From contig CP170506.1 of assembly GCA_042691655.1 (NCBI GenBank), positions 372,001 through 436,000 of the forward strand: DNA of 64,000 bases, read 5' to 3'. The translations under genes and the position numbers were made by a program. Every line of letters starts with the position of its first letter. Within the stretch, counting starts at the first letter, position 1. A model generated the notes under the pieces. The model searched no databases. It was not told the DNA's origin and saw only the letters and a program-made list of their open reading frames with translations. This DNA is from UBA695 sp042691655 (GTDB taxonomy: Bacteria > Verrucomicrobiota > Verrucomicrobiia > Chthoniobacterales > Chthoniobacteraceae). Positions 35,721 to 44,212 of the stretch are shown piece after piece.

Positions 35721-36167
35721 ATGAAACTAGGCATCTCAAAACGAAACGGCTTCACGCTGCTGGAAATGATCCTTGTGGTTTCCATCATTGCGCTGCTCCT
35801 GGGAGTGGCCATCAATAAAATGGGCGGTGCGCTTGACTTCGGCAAGGAGGTCCGGGTGAAGGCCGATTTCCAGGCCCTCAACACCGCGCTCAAGATGTAC
35901 AACGCCCAGAACGGCTTCTACCCCACCACCGAGCAGGGGCTCAAGGCGCTCATTGAGGCGCCCACCACCGATCCGCGCCCCCGCCAGTGGCACGCCGCCT
36001 TCGATGACGGCAAGCTGCCGCGCGATCCGTGGGACAACGAGTACTGCTATGCCTTCCCCGGCAAGCACAACGCCAAGAGCTTCGACCTCTTCTCCTCCGG
36101 CCCCGACCGCCTGCCCAATACCGCCGACGATCTCGGCAACTGGGATGCGACGCCGGACCAGAAATAG
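35721..36167 (+). CDS. gspG: Type II secretion major pseudopilin GspG
   Basis: The 148-residue protein has a short leader and cleavage motif KRNGFTLLEMILVVSIIALL. The conserved GspG globular part follows: NGFYPTTEQGLKALIEAPT, then DPWDNEYCYAFPG and FDLFSSGPDR, with acidic residues that bind calcium in the family. It is the last recognised gene of the rightward gsp operon. Confidence 0.95.
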   Translation: MKLGISKRNGFTLLEMILVVSIIALLLGVAINKMGGALDFGKEVRVKADFQALNTALKMYNAQNGFYPTTEQGLKALIEAPTTDPRPRQWHAAFDDGKLPRDPWDNEYCYAFPGKHNAKSFDLFSSGPDRLPNTADDLGNWDATPDQK

Positions 36168-36229
36168 CATACAAGTTTTGGCGAAATCGGAAATTGCCCG
36201 CAGGGCGGAGCCGTTCTAAAACGCGCTCC

Positions 36230-36910
36230 ATGTCCTCGGCCCTTCCCATTCCCCGCGGCCTTGTCGTTCTGACCTTCGACGATGCCGTCAGCAATCACGC
36301 CACGTTTGTCGGTCCGCTGCTCAAGCGCCACGGCTTCGGTGCCACGTTCTACGTTTGCGAATTTCCTCCGGATTTCGAGACCAACAAAGAGCAGTACATG
36401 ACGTGGGAGCAAATCAAGAGCCTCTCCGACGCCGGGTTCGAGATTGGCAACCACACCGGCCACCACGCCTCCGTGCCATCGTTGAGCCCCTCCGCGCTGG
36501 GGGATGAAATCGAGTATATCGAACGCCGCTGTGGGGAATACGGGATCCCCCGGCCGTCCACGTTTTGCTATCCCGGGTGCGGCGTTAGCGAAAGCGCCCT
36601 TCCCATCCTCGCAGGGAGAGGCTACCGCTTTGCCCGGATCGGCTCCGACCGCGCGTACGACCCCGCGACGGATTCCCCGCTGCTGGTTCCCAGCTTCGGT
36701 TGCCACGGCGACGATCCCGAGGTTTTTTACCGCGCCGTTGAACAAGCCCGGGACAACCGCATCGTTGTTTTGATGTTCCACGGCGTGCCGGAATATACGC
36801 ACCCCTGGGTGCATACCGATCCGGAGCATTTCGAGCAGTACATGGACTACCTGGCCCGGGAAAAGTACACCGTCATCGCCATGCGGGACCTCGCCCGGTA
36901 CGTCGAATAA
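36230..36910 (+). CDS. Polysaccharide deacetylase (NodB-type) family protein
   Basis: The ATG at 36230 gives 226 residues; the longer frame from 36029 overlaps gspG and is not supported. The NodB fold is shown by VVLTFDDAVSNHATFVGPLLKRHG at its start, with the catalytic/metal Asp pair. GNHTGHHASV supplies the metal-binding histidines, FCYPGCGVSE a third motif, and VVLMFHGVPEY the C-terminal His motif. No signal peptide is seen, so it may act in the cytoplasm or be anchored by others. These enzymes remove N- or O-acetyl groups from polysaccharides or peptidoglycan. Confidence 0.85.
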   Translation: MSSALPIPRGLVVLTFDDAVSNHATFVGPLLKRHGFGATFYVCEFPPDFETNKEQYMTWEQIKSLSDAGFEIGNHTGHHASVPSLSPSALGDEIEYIERRCGEYGIPRPSTFCYPGCGVSESALPILAGRGYRFARIGSDRAYDPATDSPLLVPSFGCHGDDPEVFYRAVEQARDNRIVVLMFHGVPEYTHPWVHTDPEHFEQYMDYLAREKYTVIAMRDLARYVE

Positions 36911-36960
36911 TCCCTGATTCCAGGGTTTACAGGCCACCGGAAAAGGAAAATTCTACCCGG

Positions 36961-39144
36961 ATGTTCCCCCGAATCGCCTGCTCCACATCCTGCTGTGGCC
37001 TTCTGAAGAAAAACAAATTTCTTCTAAGCCAGAACGCCCAGCTCAAGCAGCAGCTCACGCTCCTGGATGACGAACTCAACCGGCAGCTTCAGGACGTGCG
37101 GAATGAAAAAGAGTGGCTGGCGTCTTTGATCAACAGCATCAGCGACGAAATCTGGTTCGCCGACGCCGGGAAGAAAATCGTCCTGGCCAATCCAGCGGCG
37201 CTTCGGGGGCTGGGTGTCGAGGCCAGCGAATTCACCGATATCGAGCAATTCGTCGGGAAATTCGAGGTCTATAACGGGGACGGCAGCCCCCGCCTTCCGC
37301 ACGAGGCCCCCGCGCTTCGGGCGCTGAACGGGGAGTACATCAAGAATGCCGAGGAGCTGTTGCGCGCGTCTCCCTCCGCTGAACTCAAGTTGCGGCAATT
37401 AAGCGCCTCCCCCGTCAAGGACCGGAGCGGCAAGATCATCGGAGCGGTATGCGTCATTCGGGACATCACCGGCCAACGCGTTTTGGAGGAGGGCAAGCGC
37501 GCCATCATGGAGCTGCTGAGCCTGATCAACTCCAGCGCGTCGAAAGAGGAGCTGCTCGAAAAAGCCGTCCGGTTTTTCCGGGATTGGTTCGGATGCGATG
37601 CCGTCACCCTCCGGCTGGAGGGAAAGCCGCCGACCGTCTCGGCGTGCCCAGAGTTGGGCGCGCAGCCACGAGGCCTGAGAACCTCCGCCAAGATCCCCTT
37701 GCAGGATGGCAGCCGCCCCCTGGGGCACCTGGAGCTCAAAACCCGCCTGCGCAATCCCTTTGGCGCGGGCCAGATCGACCTGCTGGAATACCTGGGTACC
37801 AAGCTGTCCATGGCCCTTTCCTCCCTGCGGGTGCAAGGGGAGATCCAGCGCTCCTATGCCGAAATGGAAAGAACCGTCCAGGAGCGCACCCGCGAGCTGG
37901 TCGCCATCAACGCGGCACTGAAACGCGCCAACCGGGGGCTCTCGGCATTGAGGAAATGCGACGATCTCCTGGTGCATTGCGCCACTGAAACGGAATTGCT
38001 CCAGGGTGTCTGCAAAATCATACAAGGGGTGGACGGCGCGAAAATGGCCTGGGTGGGCTACAAGGGAGAGAACGGGGCGGTGATTCCCGTGGCCAGCGCC
38101 GGAGACGACGGGGGCTACGTGGCCGGGATGCGGATCGTCTGGGTGGAGACTCCCCGTGGGCGGGGCCCCACGGGCTCGGCGATCCGGACGCAAACCGTCG
38201 TGGTATGCAACGATATCGAAAGCGATCCCCGCCTGAAACCGTGGCGCAGGGAGCTGCTCCGGCGCGGCTTCCGGGCTTCGATCGCGCTGCCGCTGGTCTG
38301 CGAAGAGGAGTGCCTCGGCGCGCTCAACATCTGTGCACCGGAAGCGGGTGCCTTTAATCACGAGTACGTTGAAATGCTCAAGCTGCTGGCGAGCGACCTC
38401 ACCTACGGCATCGTGACCCTGCGGGCCCGGGCGGAGCGCGAACAGCTGCAGCGCGAGCTCCTTATTATCAGTGAGCGGGAAAAACAGATGTTCTCCCAGG
38501 AGCTCCACGACGGCTTGTGCCAGAGCCTGGCGGGCACGGCGATGCTTCAGAGCCTTTTGCATAAGCGCCTTGCCGCCATGGACGATCGCCGGGAGGAGGC
38601 GCAATACGCCGGTCAGATCGCGAAAATGCTGGGAAGCAACGTCGACGAAGCCCGCAACCTGGCCCACGGGCTGCACCCGGTGGGGCCGGAACCCCTGGGG
38701 CTCATCGACGCGCTCCGGCTGCTGGTCCGGACGGTCGGCAACCTCTTCCATATCCGGTGTGTGTTCCTTTGCCCCAAGCTGATCTTGATCCACGACGAAA
38801 CCGCCTCCACGCATCTCTTCCGCATCGTTCAGGAAGCCATCAATAACGCGAGGAAACACGGCGAGGCCGCTTCCGTGATCATCCGGCTCCATTCCACACG
38901 CGAGGGGGTTCTCCTATCCGTTCGGGACAATGGGTGCGGCCTTCCCGCAGTTATCCCCCAAGGCGGGCTCGGGATGCGGATCATGAAACACCGGGCCCGG
39001 GAAATCGGGGCGCGGCTGGTGATTCGCCGCGCCGGGAAACGGGGCACCGAGGTGCGCTGCCTGCTGCCGCACAACGGTCTGGCGACCATCGGGGAGGGGA
39101 CTACTCCGGCGAGGCCGTCTCTGGAAGCGCCTTCGAAGCCTTGA
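36961..39144 (+). CDS. Sensor histidine kinase, NarX/DegS-type (PAS-GAF-HisKA_3-HATPase)
   Basis: The 727-residue protein starts at ATG 36961. A short N-terminal coiled coil (about 15-45) leads to a PAS domain (about 45-170, IWFADAGKKIVLANPAALRGLG and a PAC-like DRSGKIIGAVCVIRDIT). A weak GAF-like region follows (about 180-290), then a coiled coil and a second GAF (about 330-490). HisKA_3 dimerisation with ELHDGLCQSLAG puts the phospho-His near residue 516. HATPase_c carries the N box QEAINNARKHG and the G boxes DNGCGLP and GGLGMRIMKHRA. No membrane helices are seen, so it senses a cytoplasmic signal. No LuxR-type partner regulator is adjacent. Its end overlaps the convergent rmuC gene by 44 bp. 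Confidence 0.88.
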   Translation: MFPRIACSTSCCGLLKKNKFLLSQNAQLKQQLTLLDDELNRQLQDVRNEKEWLASLINSISDEIWFADAGKKIVLANPAALRGLGVEASEFTDIEQFVGKFEVYNGDGSPRLPHEAPALRALNGEYIKNAEELLRASPSAELKLRQLSASPVKDRSGKIIGAVCVIRDITGQRVLEEGKRAIMELLSLINSSASKEELLEKAVRFFRDWFGCDAVTLRLEGKPPTVSACPELGAQPRGLRTSAKIPLQDGSRPLGHLELKTRLRNPFGAGQIDLLEYLGTKLSMALSSLRVQGEIQRSYAEMERTVQERTRELVAINAALKRANRGLSALRKCDDLLVHCATETELLQGVCKIIQGVDGAKMAWVGYKGENGAVIPVASAGDDGGYVAGMRIVWVETPRGRGPTGSAIRTQTVVVCNDIESDPRLKPWRRELLRRGFRASIALPLVCEEECLGALNICAPEAGAFNHEYVEMLKLLASDLTYGIVTLRARAEREQLQRELLIISEREKQMFSQELHDGLCQSLAGTAMLQSLLHKRLAAMDDRREEAQYAGQIAKMLGSNVDEARNLAHGLHPVGPEPLGLIDALRLLVRTVGNLFHIRCVFLCPKLILIHDETASTHLFRIVQEAINNARKHGEAASVIIRLHSTREGVLLSVRDNGCGLPAVIPQGGLGMRIMKHRAREIGARLVIRRAGKRGTEVRCLLPHNGLATIGEGTTPARPSLEAPSKP

Positions 39145-40420
39145 CGCCCAGCTCGCGGAGCTGCTCCACCTGCCGGATGAGGTTGCCTTTCCCCGCGCCG
39201 AGCTGGCCCTTGGCTTCCGAGAAGGCGCGGCTGGTTTTCTGGAACCCCTCCTCCACGGTCTCCAGGGTTTGGTAGAACGTCACGAACTTGTCGTAGAGCC
39301 TGCCGCCGCGTTCGGCGACCTCCTCGGCATTGCGGTTCTGCCGGTCCTGCTGCCAGAGGGAGCGCACCAGCTTGAGGGTGGTCAGCAGCGTGGAGGGGGT
39401 AATCAGGATGATGTTGCGCTCGAAGGCATACTGGTAAAGCCCCGCGTCCTGGTTAAGCGCCAGCGAAAGCGCGCCGTCCACCGGCAGAAACAGCAGGACA
39501 AACTCCGGCGTCAGCCAGCCTTGGCCGGTCTCGTATTTTTTGCCGGAAAGCCCGCAGATGTGCGCCCGCAGCGAGTCGAGATGCGCCTTGGCGCTCCGCT
39601 GCCGGTCCGGCGTCTCCTCCGCGTTGCAGTAGTCCGTGTAGTCCTTAAGCGAGACCTTCGAATCGACAATGAGGACGCCCTGTTGCCGGGGGTAATAAAT
39701 AATCGTATCGGGCTGGATGCGCTGGCCGTCTTCGTTGCGGTTGGCCGCCTGGCGTTCGTATTCCACGCCCTCGGTCAGGCCGGAATGCGCCAGCACCGTG
39801 TCGAGAATCATCTCGCCCCAGTTGCCCGCAGTCTTGTTGTTGCCCCGCAGTGCCCGGGCGAGGTTGGCGGCCTCTTGCGTCAGCTGGTTATTGAGCAGCC
39901 GCAGGTGGTCAAGCTCCTGGAAAAGCCGTCCCCGCGCGTCGGCATCGCTGGCCGTGCCTTCCTCGATGCGTTTCCGGAAGGCCTCGATATTCTCCTTGAG
40001 CGGCTGGAGAATGCCGCCCAGGTTTTCCTGGTTGGCCTCGGTGAACCGCCGCGAGACGGTTTGCAGCACCTCGTTGGCGAGGTTCTGGAACTCGGTCTTC
40101 ATGCGCTGGTTGAGCGTCTCCAGTTGCGCGCGCTCCCCGGTCAATTGCTCTGCCAGCCCAGCCCTTCGCGTTTGTTCCGCCGCCAGCTCCGCCTGGAGCC
40201 GCCCCAGCTCGCCGCCCTGTTCGCGGGCGGTGGCCTCCAGCCGGTCGCGCGCCGCCAGCACCTCTTCGAGGCGAGCCTGCAACGCCGCGGCATTCTGCTT
40301 GAGCGCGTCGAGTTCCCCAGGGGCGCATCCCCGCCGCGCCTGGAAACGAAAATGCTGGATGAGCCAGGCGCAGAGCCCGCCCAAGGCCAGCCCGATTCCG
40401 AGGAACGCGGCGTCGTTCAT
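39101..40420 (-). CDS. rmuC: DNA recombination protein RmuC family
   Basis: The ATG at 40420 gives 439 residues. An N-terminal membrane helix (about 5-20) is followed by a long coiled coil (about 35-150). The RmuC nuclease-like domain lies at about 185-400, with GNWGEMILDTVLAHSGL, PDTIIYYPRQQGVLIVDSKVSLKDY (the D-x-K core of PD-(D/E)XK folds) and GWLTPEFVLLFLPVDGAL. RmuC limits sequence inversion at short repeats. The start codon overlaps the stop of the upstream gene (TAATG), so translation is coupled. Its 3' end runs 44 bp into the histidine-kinase gene on the other strand. Confidence 0.9.
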   Translation of the reverse strand: MNDAAFLGIGLALGGLCAWLIQHFRFQARRGCAPGELDALKQNAAALQARLEEVLAARDRLEATAREQGGELGRLQAELAAEQTRRAGLAEQLTGERAQLETLNQRMKTEFQNLANEVLQTVSRRFTEANQENLGGILQPLKENIEAFRKRIEEGTASDADARGRLFQELDHLRLLNNQLTQEAANLARALRGNNKTAGNWGEMILDTVLAHSGLTEGVEYERQAANRNEDGQRIQPDTIIYYPRQQGVLIVDSKVSLKDYTDYCNAEETPDRQRSAKAHLDSLRAHICGLSGKKYETGQGWLTPEFVLLFLPVDGALSLALNQDAGLYQYAFERNIILITPSTLLTTLKLVRSLWQQDRQNRNAEEVAERGGRLYDKFVTFYQTLETVEEGFQKTSRAFSEAKGQLGAGKGNLIRQVEQLRELGVKASKALPETASPE

Positions 40421-41559
40421 TATTTCAAATGCAGGTAAGCCGCGTAGGTGGTGGCCACGCGGTCCTTCAGAGCCCGGCCCGCCAGCGTCTTGATTTGTTT
40501 CCAGATGCCCGGGTATTGGAAATCCGGCGGGTGAATGCCGATCCGCAGCAGCGGCGTCGAGCGCAGCCGCCCGAAAAGGTAGGCATTCCAGAGCAGGCTC
40601 ATCCCGCGCCGCCACGCGCTGCGCGAGCTCCAGACCAGCGATTGCGAATGGTGCTGCGTGCCGGTGGTGTAGTCAAAGAGCCCGCTGATGCGCGTTGTGT
40701 AGCAGACCCCGAGGCGTTGCAGCGCGCGGTCGGCCCCTTCGCTCAGGAGCCACGCGGGCGCCACGAACCCCCTCGGGCTGAGGCCGAGTTTGCGGAATTC
40801 CTGCCGGGCCTGGCTGACGATGCGCAGCGCGTCGGCTCCGGCGATGTCGTAGAATTCCCCTTCGCCCGCTGTATAGTATTGAGTGGCCACCTTTTGGCGG
40901 AACGTCTCGCCTGCCCGCTGGTCGCGGCGGTGGTGATAGCCGTGAACGACGATCTCATGTCCCGCCCGGGCCTGCGCCTGCAACCAAAGGCAGAAGTCCG
41001 GGTGATCCAGGAAGTGCCCTTTGCAGTGGTGGTTGGGCACCACCAGGAGCGCCAGCCGGTGCACGCCGATTTCCGCCAGATCGGCCATGATTTTTTCCGT
41101 GACCTCCTGGGTCATCGGCGAAACGTCGTGGATCGAAACCACCAAACTGCGTGAAAAGCGGGCACGGGCGCTGGGGGGCTCGGTGGGTTCAGCCACGGGA
41201 AAAGCGGGGAGCTCGACAGCGGGGCTGGGTTCGGGGGCGGGAGCCGGGGCCTCGGCGGTGGCCTTTGGAGCTGCCGCTGGCTTGGGCTCTATAACCGGGG
41301 CGATCTTGGGCTGGGGCTTGGAGGAGGGGATGGTGCCCGGGGGTAATTGCGGCTCCGGCTCGGCCTGCGCTGCTTCCGGCTTGGGGGCGAGAGCCGGTTC
41401 CGGGGCGGGCGGCGTAGCGTTGCGCGCCTCCGGGGCCGGTTTTACGGATGGGGGCGTGGCGGGACCGGCTTGCGGTTCCTCCTGGGCGGTTGGAGAATTG
41501 GAGGCGGCGTAGCTAAAGAGATCGGCCTCCGGAGTTTGCTGCTGCGAGCGGCGCTTCAT
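40420..41559 (-). CDS. DUF2334-type polysaccharide deacetylase with Pro/Ala-rich N-terminus
   Basis: The 379-residue protein has a low-complexity Ala/Pro/Glu-rich region at about 15-125 and then a deacetylase-like domain from about 130. Motifs are SLVVSIHDVSP, LLVVPNHHCKGHF, HEIVVHGYHHRRD (metal-binding His) and FVAPAWLLSEGA, the DUF2334 pattern. The Pro/Ala tail resembles TonB-like spacers but has no membrane helix. It is the middle gene of a leftward run lnt, this gene, rmuC, with 4-bp and 1-bp overlaps. The substrate is unknown. Confidence 0.8.
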   Translation of the reverse strand: MKRRSQQQTPEADLFSYAASNSPTAQEEPQAGPATPPSVKPAPEARNATPPAPEPALAPKPEAAQAEPEPQLPPGTIPSSKPQPKIAPVIEPKPAAAPKATAEAPAPAPEPSPAVELPAFPVAEPTEPPSARARFSRSLVVSIHDVSPMTQEVTEKIMADLAEIGVHRLALLVVPNHHCKGHFLDHPDFCLWLQAQARAGHEIVVHGYHHRRDQRAGETFRQKVATQYYTAGEGEFYDIAGADALRIVSQARQEFRKLGLSPRGFVAPAWLLSEGADRALQRLGVCYTTRISGLFDYTTGTQHHSQSLVWSSRSAWRRGMSLLWNAYLFGRLRSTPLLRIGIHPPDFQYPGIWKQIKTLAGRALKDRVATTYAAYLHLK

Positions 41560-43139
41560 GATTTTCGACGTTGCCGGAGGATGAGGGCGACTCCGGCCAG
41601 GCTGATGACGGCGCAGGCTTGCGAGAAGCGTTCGCCGTGGCGGGTATAAAAGGTTTGAGGTGCGGTTTCTGAGGGAACTTGCAAGATATCGCTTAAGACC
41701 CCTTCCGCAAACGGATTTCCATCCGGGCGGAAGGCGTTGGCCACGCGGCCGAGCGGGTTGACGATGGCCGTCACGCCCGTGTTCGCGGCGCGAATGAGCG
41801 GCCTGCGGTTCTCCACCGCGCGGAAAACGGCGTTGGCCAGGTGCTGCTCGGACCCCTTGCTGCGCAAAAACCAGCCGTCGTTGGTCACATTGATGAGCAG
41901 TTGCGCCCCCCGTTTCACAAAATGCCGCGTGAGGTCCCCCAGCGTATCCTCAAAACAAATGAGCGCTCCGGCGTGAATTCGCGGGTTTTCCAGCGTAAGC
42001 AGCGTGTACTCCCGCCCCGCCGTGAAATCCCCCGGCACCAGGTCGCCGATGATCCATTCGAAGGGCGGAAACGCCTTCCGGAACGGGATGTACTCCCCAA
42101 AGGGCACCAGGTGGATCTTCCGGTAAAGCTGGAGGCGCTGGCCCTTGCCGGTAAACAGCGCCGCCACGTTGTAATCGTGCTGCTCGCCATCGAAATCGAG
42201 CGTGCCGAGGAGGAAATTGACCCCCTCATGCCGGGCAAAACCGCGCACGAACTCCACCTCCTCCTCGCTCTCGAACATCGGGCCGGGCGTCGCCGCCTCG
42301 GGCCAGAGAATCAGCTGCGGCCGGGTCGCCAGGGCCATCTCCGTCAGCTTCGCGTAGCGTTCCCGGATCAACAGGGCAAAAGCGCGGTCGAACTTCTCCT
42401 CCTGAGGGATATTGGCCTGTACCGCCGCCACGCGCAGCGGCGTCGTATCCGCCGGGGCGGGCGTGAACACCACGCGAACCCCGTAGGCGAACGTCGCCGC
42501 GATGAGCGCCATAGCCGTGCTGAAATCCCAGTGAGGCCGCAGCCGCCGTGCCTGCGTTTCAGCGAGAAAGCGCCGAACCGTAATCACCGCGATCAGGTTC
42601 GTGAACGCCACCAGAAAGGAAAGCCCGCCCACGCCCGTGAACTCCACAATTTGGATCAGCGCCAGGTTCCCGTGCAGCGCCACCCCCAGGCCATTCCAGC
42701 CGAAACTCAAATTTCCCAACCCCCGCAGCCACTCCAGGGCCGTCCAAGCCGCCGCCCCGAGCACCGCTGCCCGGAGATTGGGCCCCGAACGGGAAAAATC
42801 CCCCGCCAGCCCGCGCGCCAGCTCGAGCACCGCCCCCCAGGCCGCTACGAAAAGCGCCAGGTAAAACGGAAGCACGAACCAGCCCAGCCCCGTCACCGTC
42901 GTCAGCCATGAGAAAACGCCCCAGAAAAACGTCAGCCCCGTCACATAGCCCAGCCCCGCGGCCCGGCGCAAGCTCTGCACCCCTCCGCCGAACCAAACGG
43001 CGGCGATCAGCGGCGTCAGCCCCACCCAGCAGAGCCACGCTTGGTCAAACCGGGGATAGCAGAGCGTCAGAAGCAGTCCGCTGGCGGCGGCGGCCACCCA
43101 AGGCCATATTCGGGCAAAATTTAAATTCACGGCAGTCAA
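41556..43139 (-). CDS. lnt: Apolipoprotein N-acyltransferase
   Basis: The 527-residue protein has six to seven N-terminal membrane helices (about 12-215, starting AAAASGLLLTLCYP). The nitrilase-type catalytic domain follows (about 245-480). The catalytic triad motifs are LILWPEAATPG (Glu), YRKIHLVPFGEYIP (Lys) and AGALICFEDTLGDL (Cys in the CFE motif). A last membrane helix precedes the basic C-terminus. Lnt adds the third acyl chain to lipoproteins at the periplasmic face of the inner membrane. It heads the three-gene leftward operon. Confidence 0.93.
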   Translation of the reverse strand: MTAVNLNFARIWPWVAAAASGLLLTLCYPRFDQAWLCWVGLTPLIAAVWFGGGVQSLRRAAGLGYVTGLTFFWGVFSWLTTVTGLGWFVLPFYLALFVAAWGAVLELARGLAGDFSRSGPNLRAAVLGAAAWTALEWLRGLGNLSFGWNGLGVALHGNLALIQIVEFTGVGGLSFLVAFTNLIAVITVRRFLAETQARRLRPHWDFSTAMALIAATFAYGVRVVFTPAPADTTPLRVAAVQANIPQEEKFDRAFALLIRERYAKLTEMALATRPQLILWPEAATPGPMFESEEEVEFVRGFARHEGVNFLLGTLDFDGEQHDYNVAALFTGKGQRLQLYRKIHLVPFGEYIPFRKAFPPFEWIIGDLVPGDFTAGREYTLLTLENPRIHAGALICFEDTLGDLTRHFVKRGAQLLINVTNDGWFLRSKGSEQHLANAVFRAVENRRPLIRAANTGVTAIVNPLGRVANAFRPDGNPFAEGVLSDILQVPSETAPQTFYTRHGERFSQACAVISLAGVALILRQRRKS

Positions 43140-43151
43140 AAAAGCAGGCGT

Positions 43152-43451
43152 TTACTGGCGTCGGACGCGTTTCGGGGGGCCCTTTTTCTCCGGTTCCAGC
43201 GCCTCCTTGAGCGCCCGGGAATAGCCGCTGTTGACCGAAAAAGTCACCTTATCCAGGTTCTCCACCATATCGAGGTCGGGCGTCGCCGAGACATACCCCA
43301 GCGCGATCATGGTTTGCAGCATCTCGGCCAGCTCCGCCTCGCCCATGGCCCCCACCCGGCTTTTCAGCTCTTTGCCGGATATCGGGACCCCGGTGAGCCC
43401 CAGCGCCCGGATGATCGTTATTTCCCCGCCTTCGAGATTGATTTTACTCAT
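43152..43451 (-). CDS. Small protein, possibly winged-helix, unknown function
   Basis: The 99-residue protein reads ITIIRALGLTGVPISGKELKSR then ELAEMLQTMIALGYVS, which looks like a winged-helix fold (helix, helix-turn-helix, strand pair). A basic C-terminal tail (EKKGPPKRVRRQ) follows. No family name is certain. It lies 12 bp upstream of lnt and may be the first gene of that operon. Confidence 0.6.
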   Translation of the reverse strand: MSKINLEGGEITIIRALGLTGVPISGKELKSRVGAMGEAELAEMLQTMIALGYVSATPDLDMVENLDKVTFSVNSGYSRALKEALEPEKKGPPKRVRRQ

Positions 43452-43583
43452 GACAAATTCAGTCCCTCATTTTATGCGCCAAACGGGCCAATCTGCAAGG
43501 TGGGTTTGGAGAAACTGTCCGTCGTTTTACAAATATTGCTTTGCCGTTGATTCTCCCAAAAATTCCCCCTACTACTAAATCCC

Positions 43584-44180
43584 ATGGAAGATCAACCCAG
43601 CAAGCTTTGGAACGTAGCACTCGTCTTTTCTCTTCTGGCCTTGGCGGTGGCTTGCTACATCAAGATGGACCCTGTAAGGAGCTTCGTTGACGAGAAATGC
43701 CCGTGGATAAAGGACCAGCTCGCCAGCCACGGAATCCAGCTTCCCGGCGTCGCGACCGCCCAGGCCGCACCCTCGGCGGCCCCCGAAACGCAGATTTCTT
43801 CCGCCAACGTCGCGCCCGTTTCCGTCCCGGCCCCGGCCCAAGCCCAGGGTAACGCTGGTACCGCCGCGCCGAAAACAGCTCCCGCCGCCGTCAAAGTGGC
43901 CCAGACTCCGGTGGATATGACCCGCCTCGCCGCCGACCCGTCCCTTTGGCCCAAGAAAATCCACCTGAAAAAAGAGGTCACCTTTCCCGCCGTCATGAAC
44001 AAACAGAAAGTCGGCGAACTCCACGTCCCGGCGGGCACCGAAGTCATGCTGGTCCAGATCCGCGCGGATAACAAACTCGGCGTCGCCTACACCCCCAGCG
44101 GTTCCATGGAAAATGCCGGGGGAGCCGTCATCGCTCCTGAGGACACCGACATTCTCGAACGCGCCAACACCGGTCGATAA
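43584..44180 (+). CDS. Hypothetical membrane-anchored protein with Ala/Pro-rich linker
   Basis: The 198-residue protein has one N-terminal membrane helix (about 8-25, WNVALVFSLLALAVACYI). A 60-residue Ala/Pro/Gln-rich linker (about 55-105) leads to a small C-terminal beta-domain (about 125-185, IHLKKEVTFPAVMNKQKVGELHVPAGTEV then QIRADNKLGVAY) with an SH3-like look. I do not recognise a family. It is divergent from the small gene at 43451. Confidence 0.65.
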   Translation: MEDQPSKLWNVALVFSLLALAVACYIKMDPVRSFVDEKCPWIKDQLASHGIQLPGVATAQAAPSAAPETQISSANVAPVSVPAPAQAQGNAGTAAPKTAPAAVKVAQTPVDMTRLAADPSLWPKKIHLKKEVTFPAVMNKQKVGELHVPAGTEVMLVQIRADNKLGVAYTPSGSMENAGGAVIAPEDTDILERANTGR

Positions 44181-44212
44181 ATCGGCCAGTAGCCGACCAT
44201 CCGCAGACCCGG

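Noticed and set aside
36029..36229. N-terminal extension of the deacetylase upstream of 36230
   Set aside because: It is the shadow of gspG in another frame; the NodB fold begins right after the ATG at 36230.
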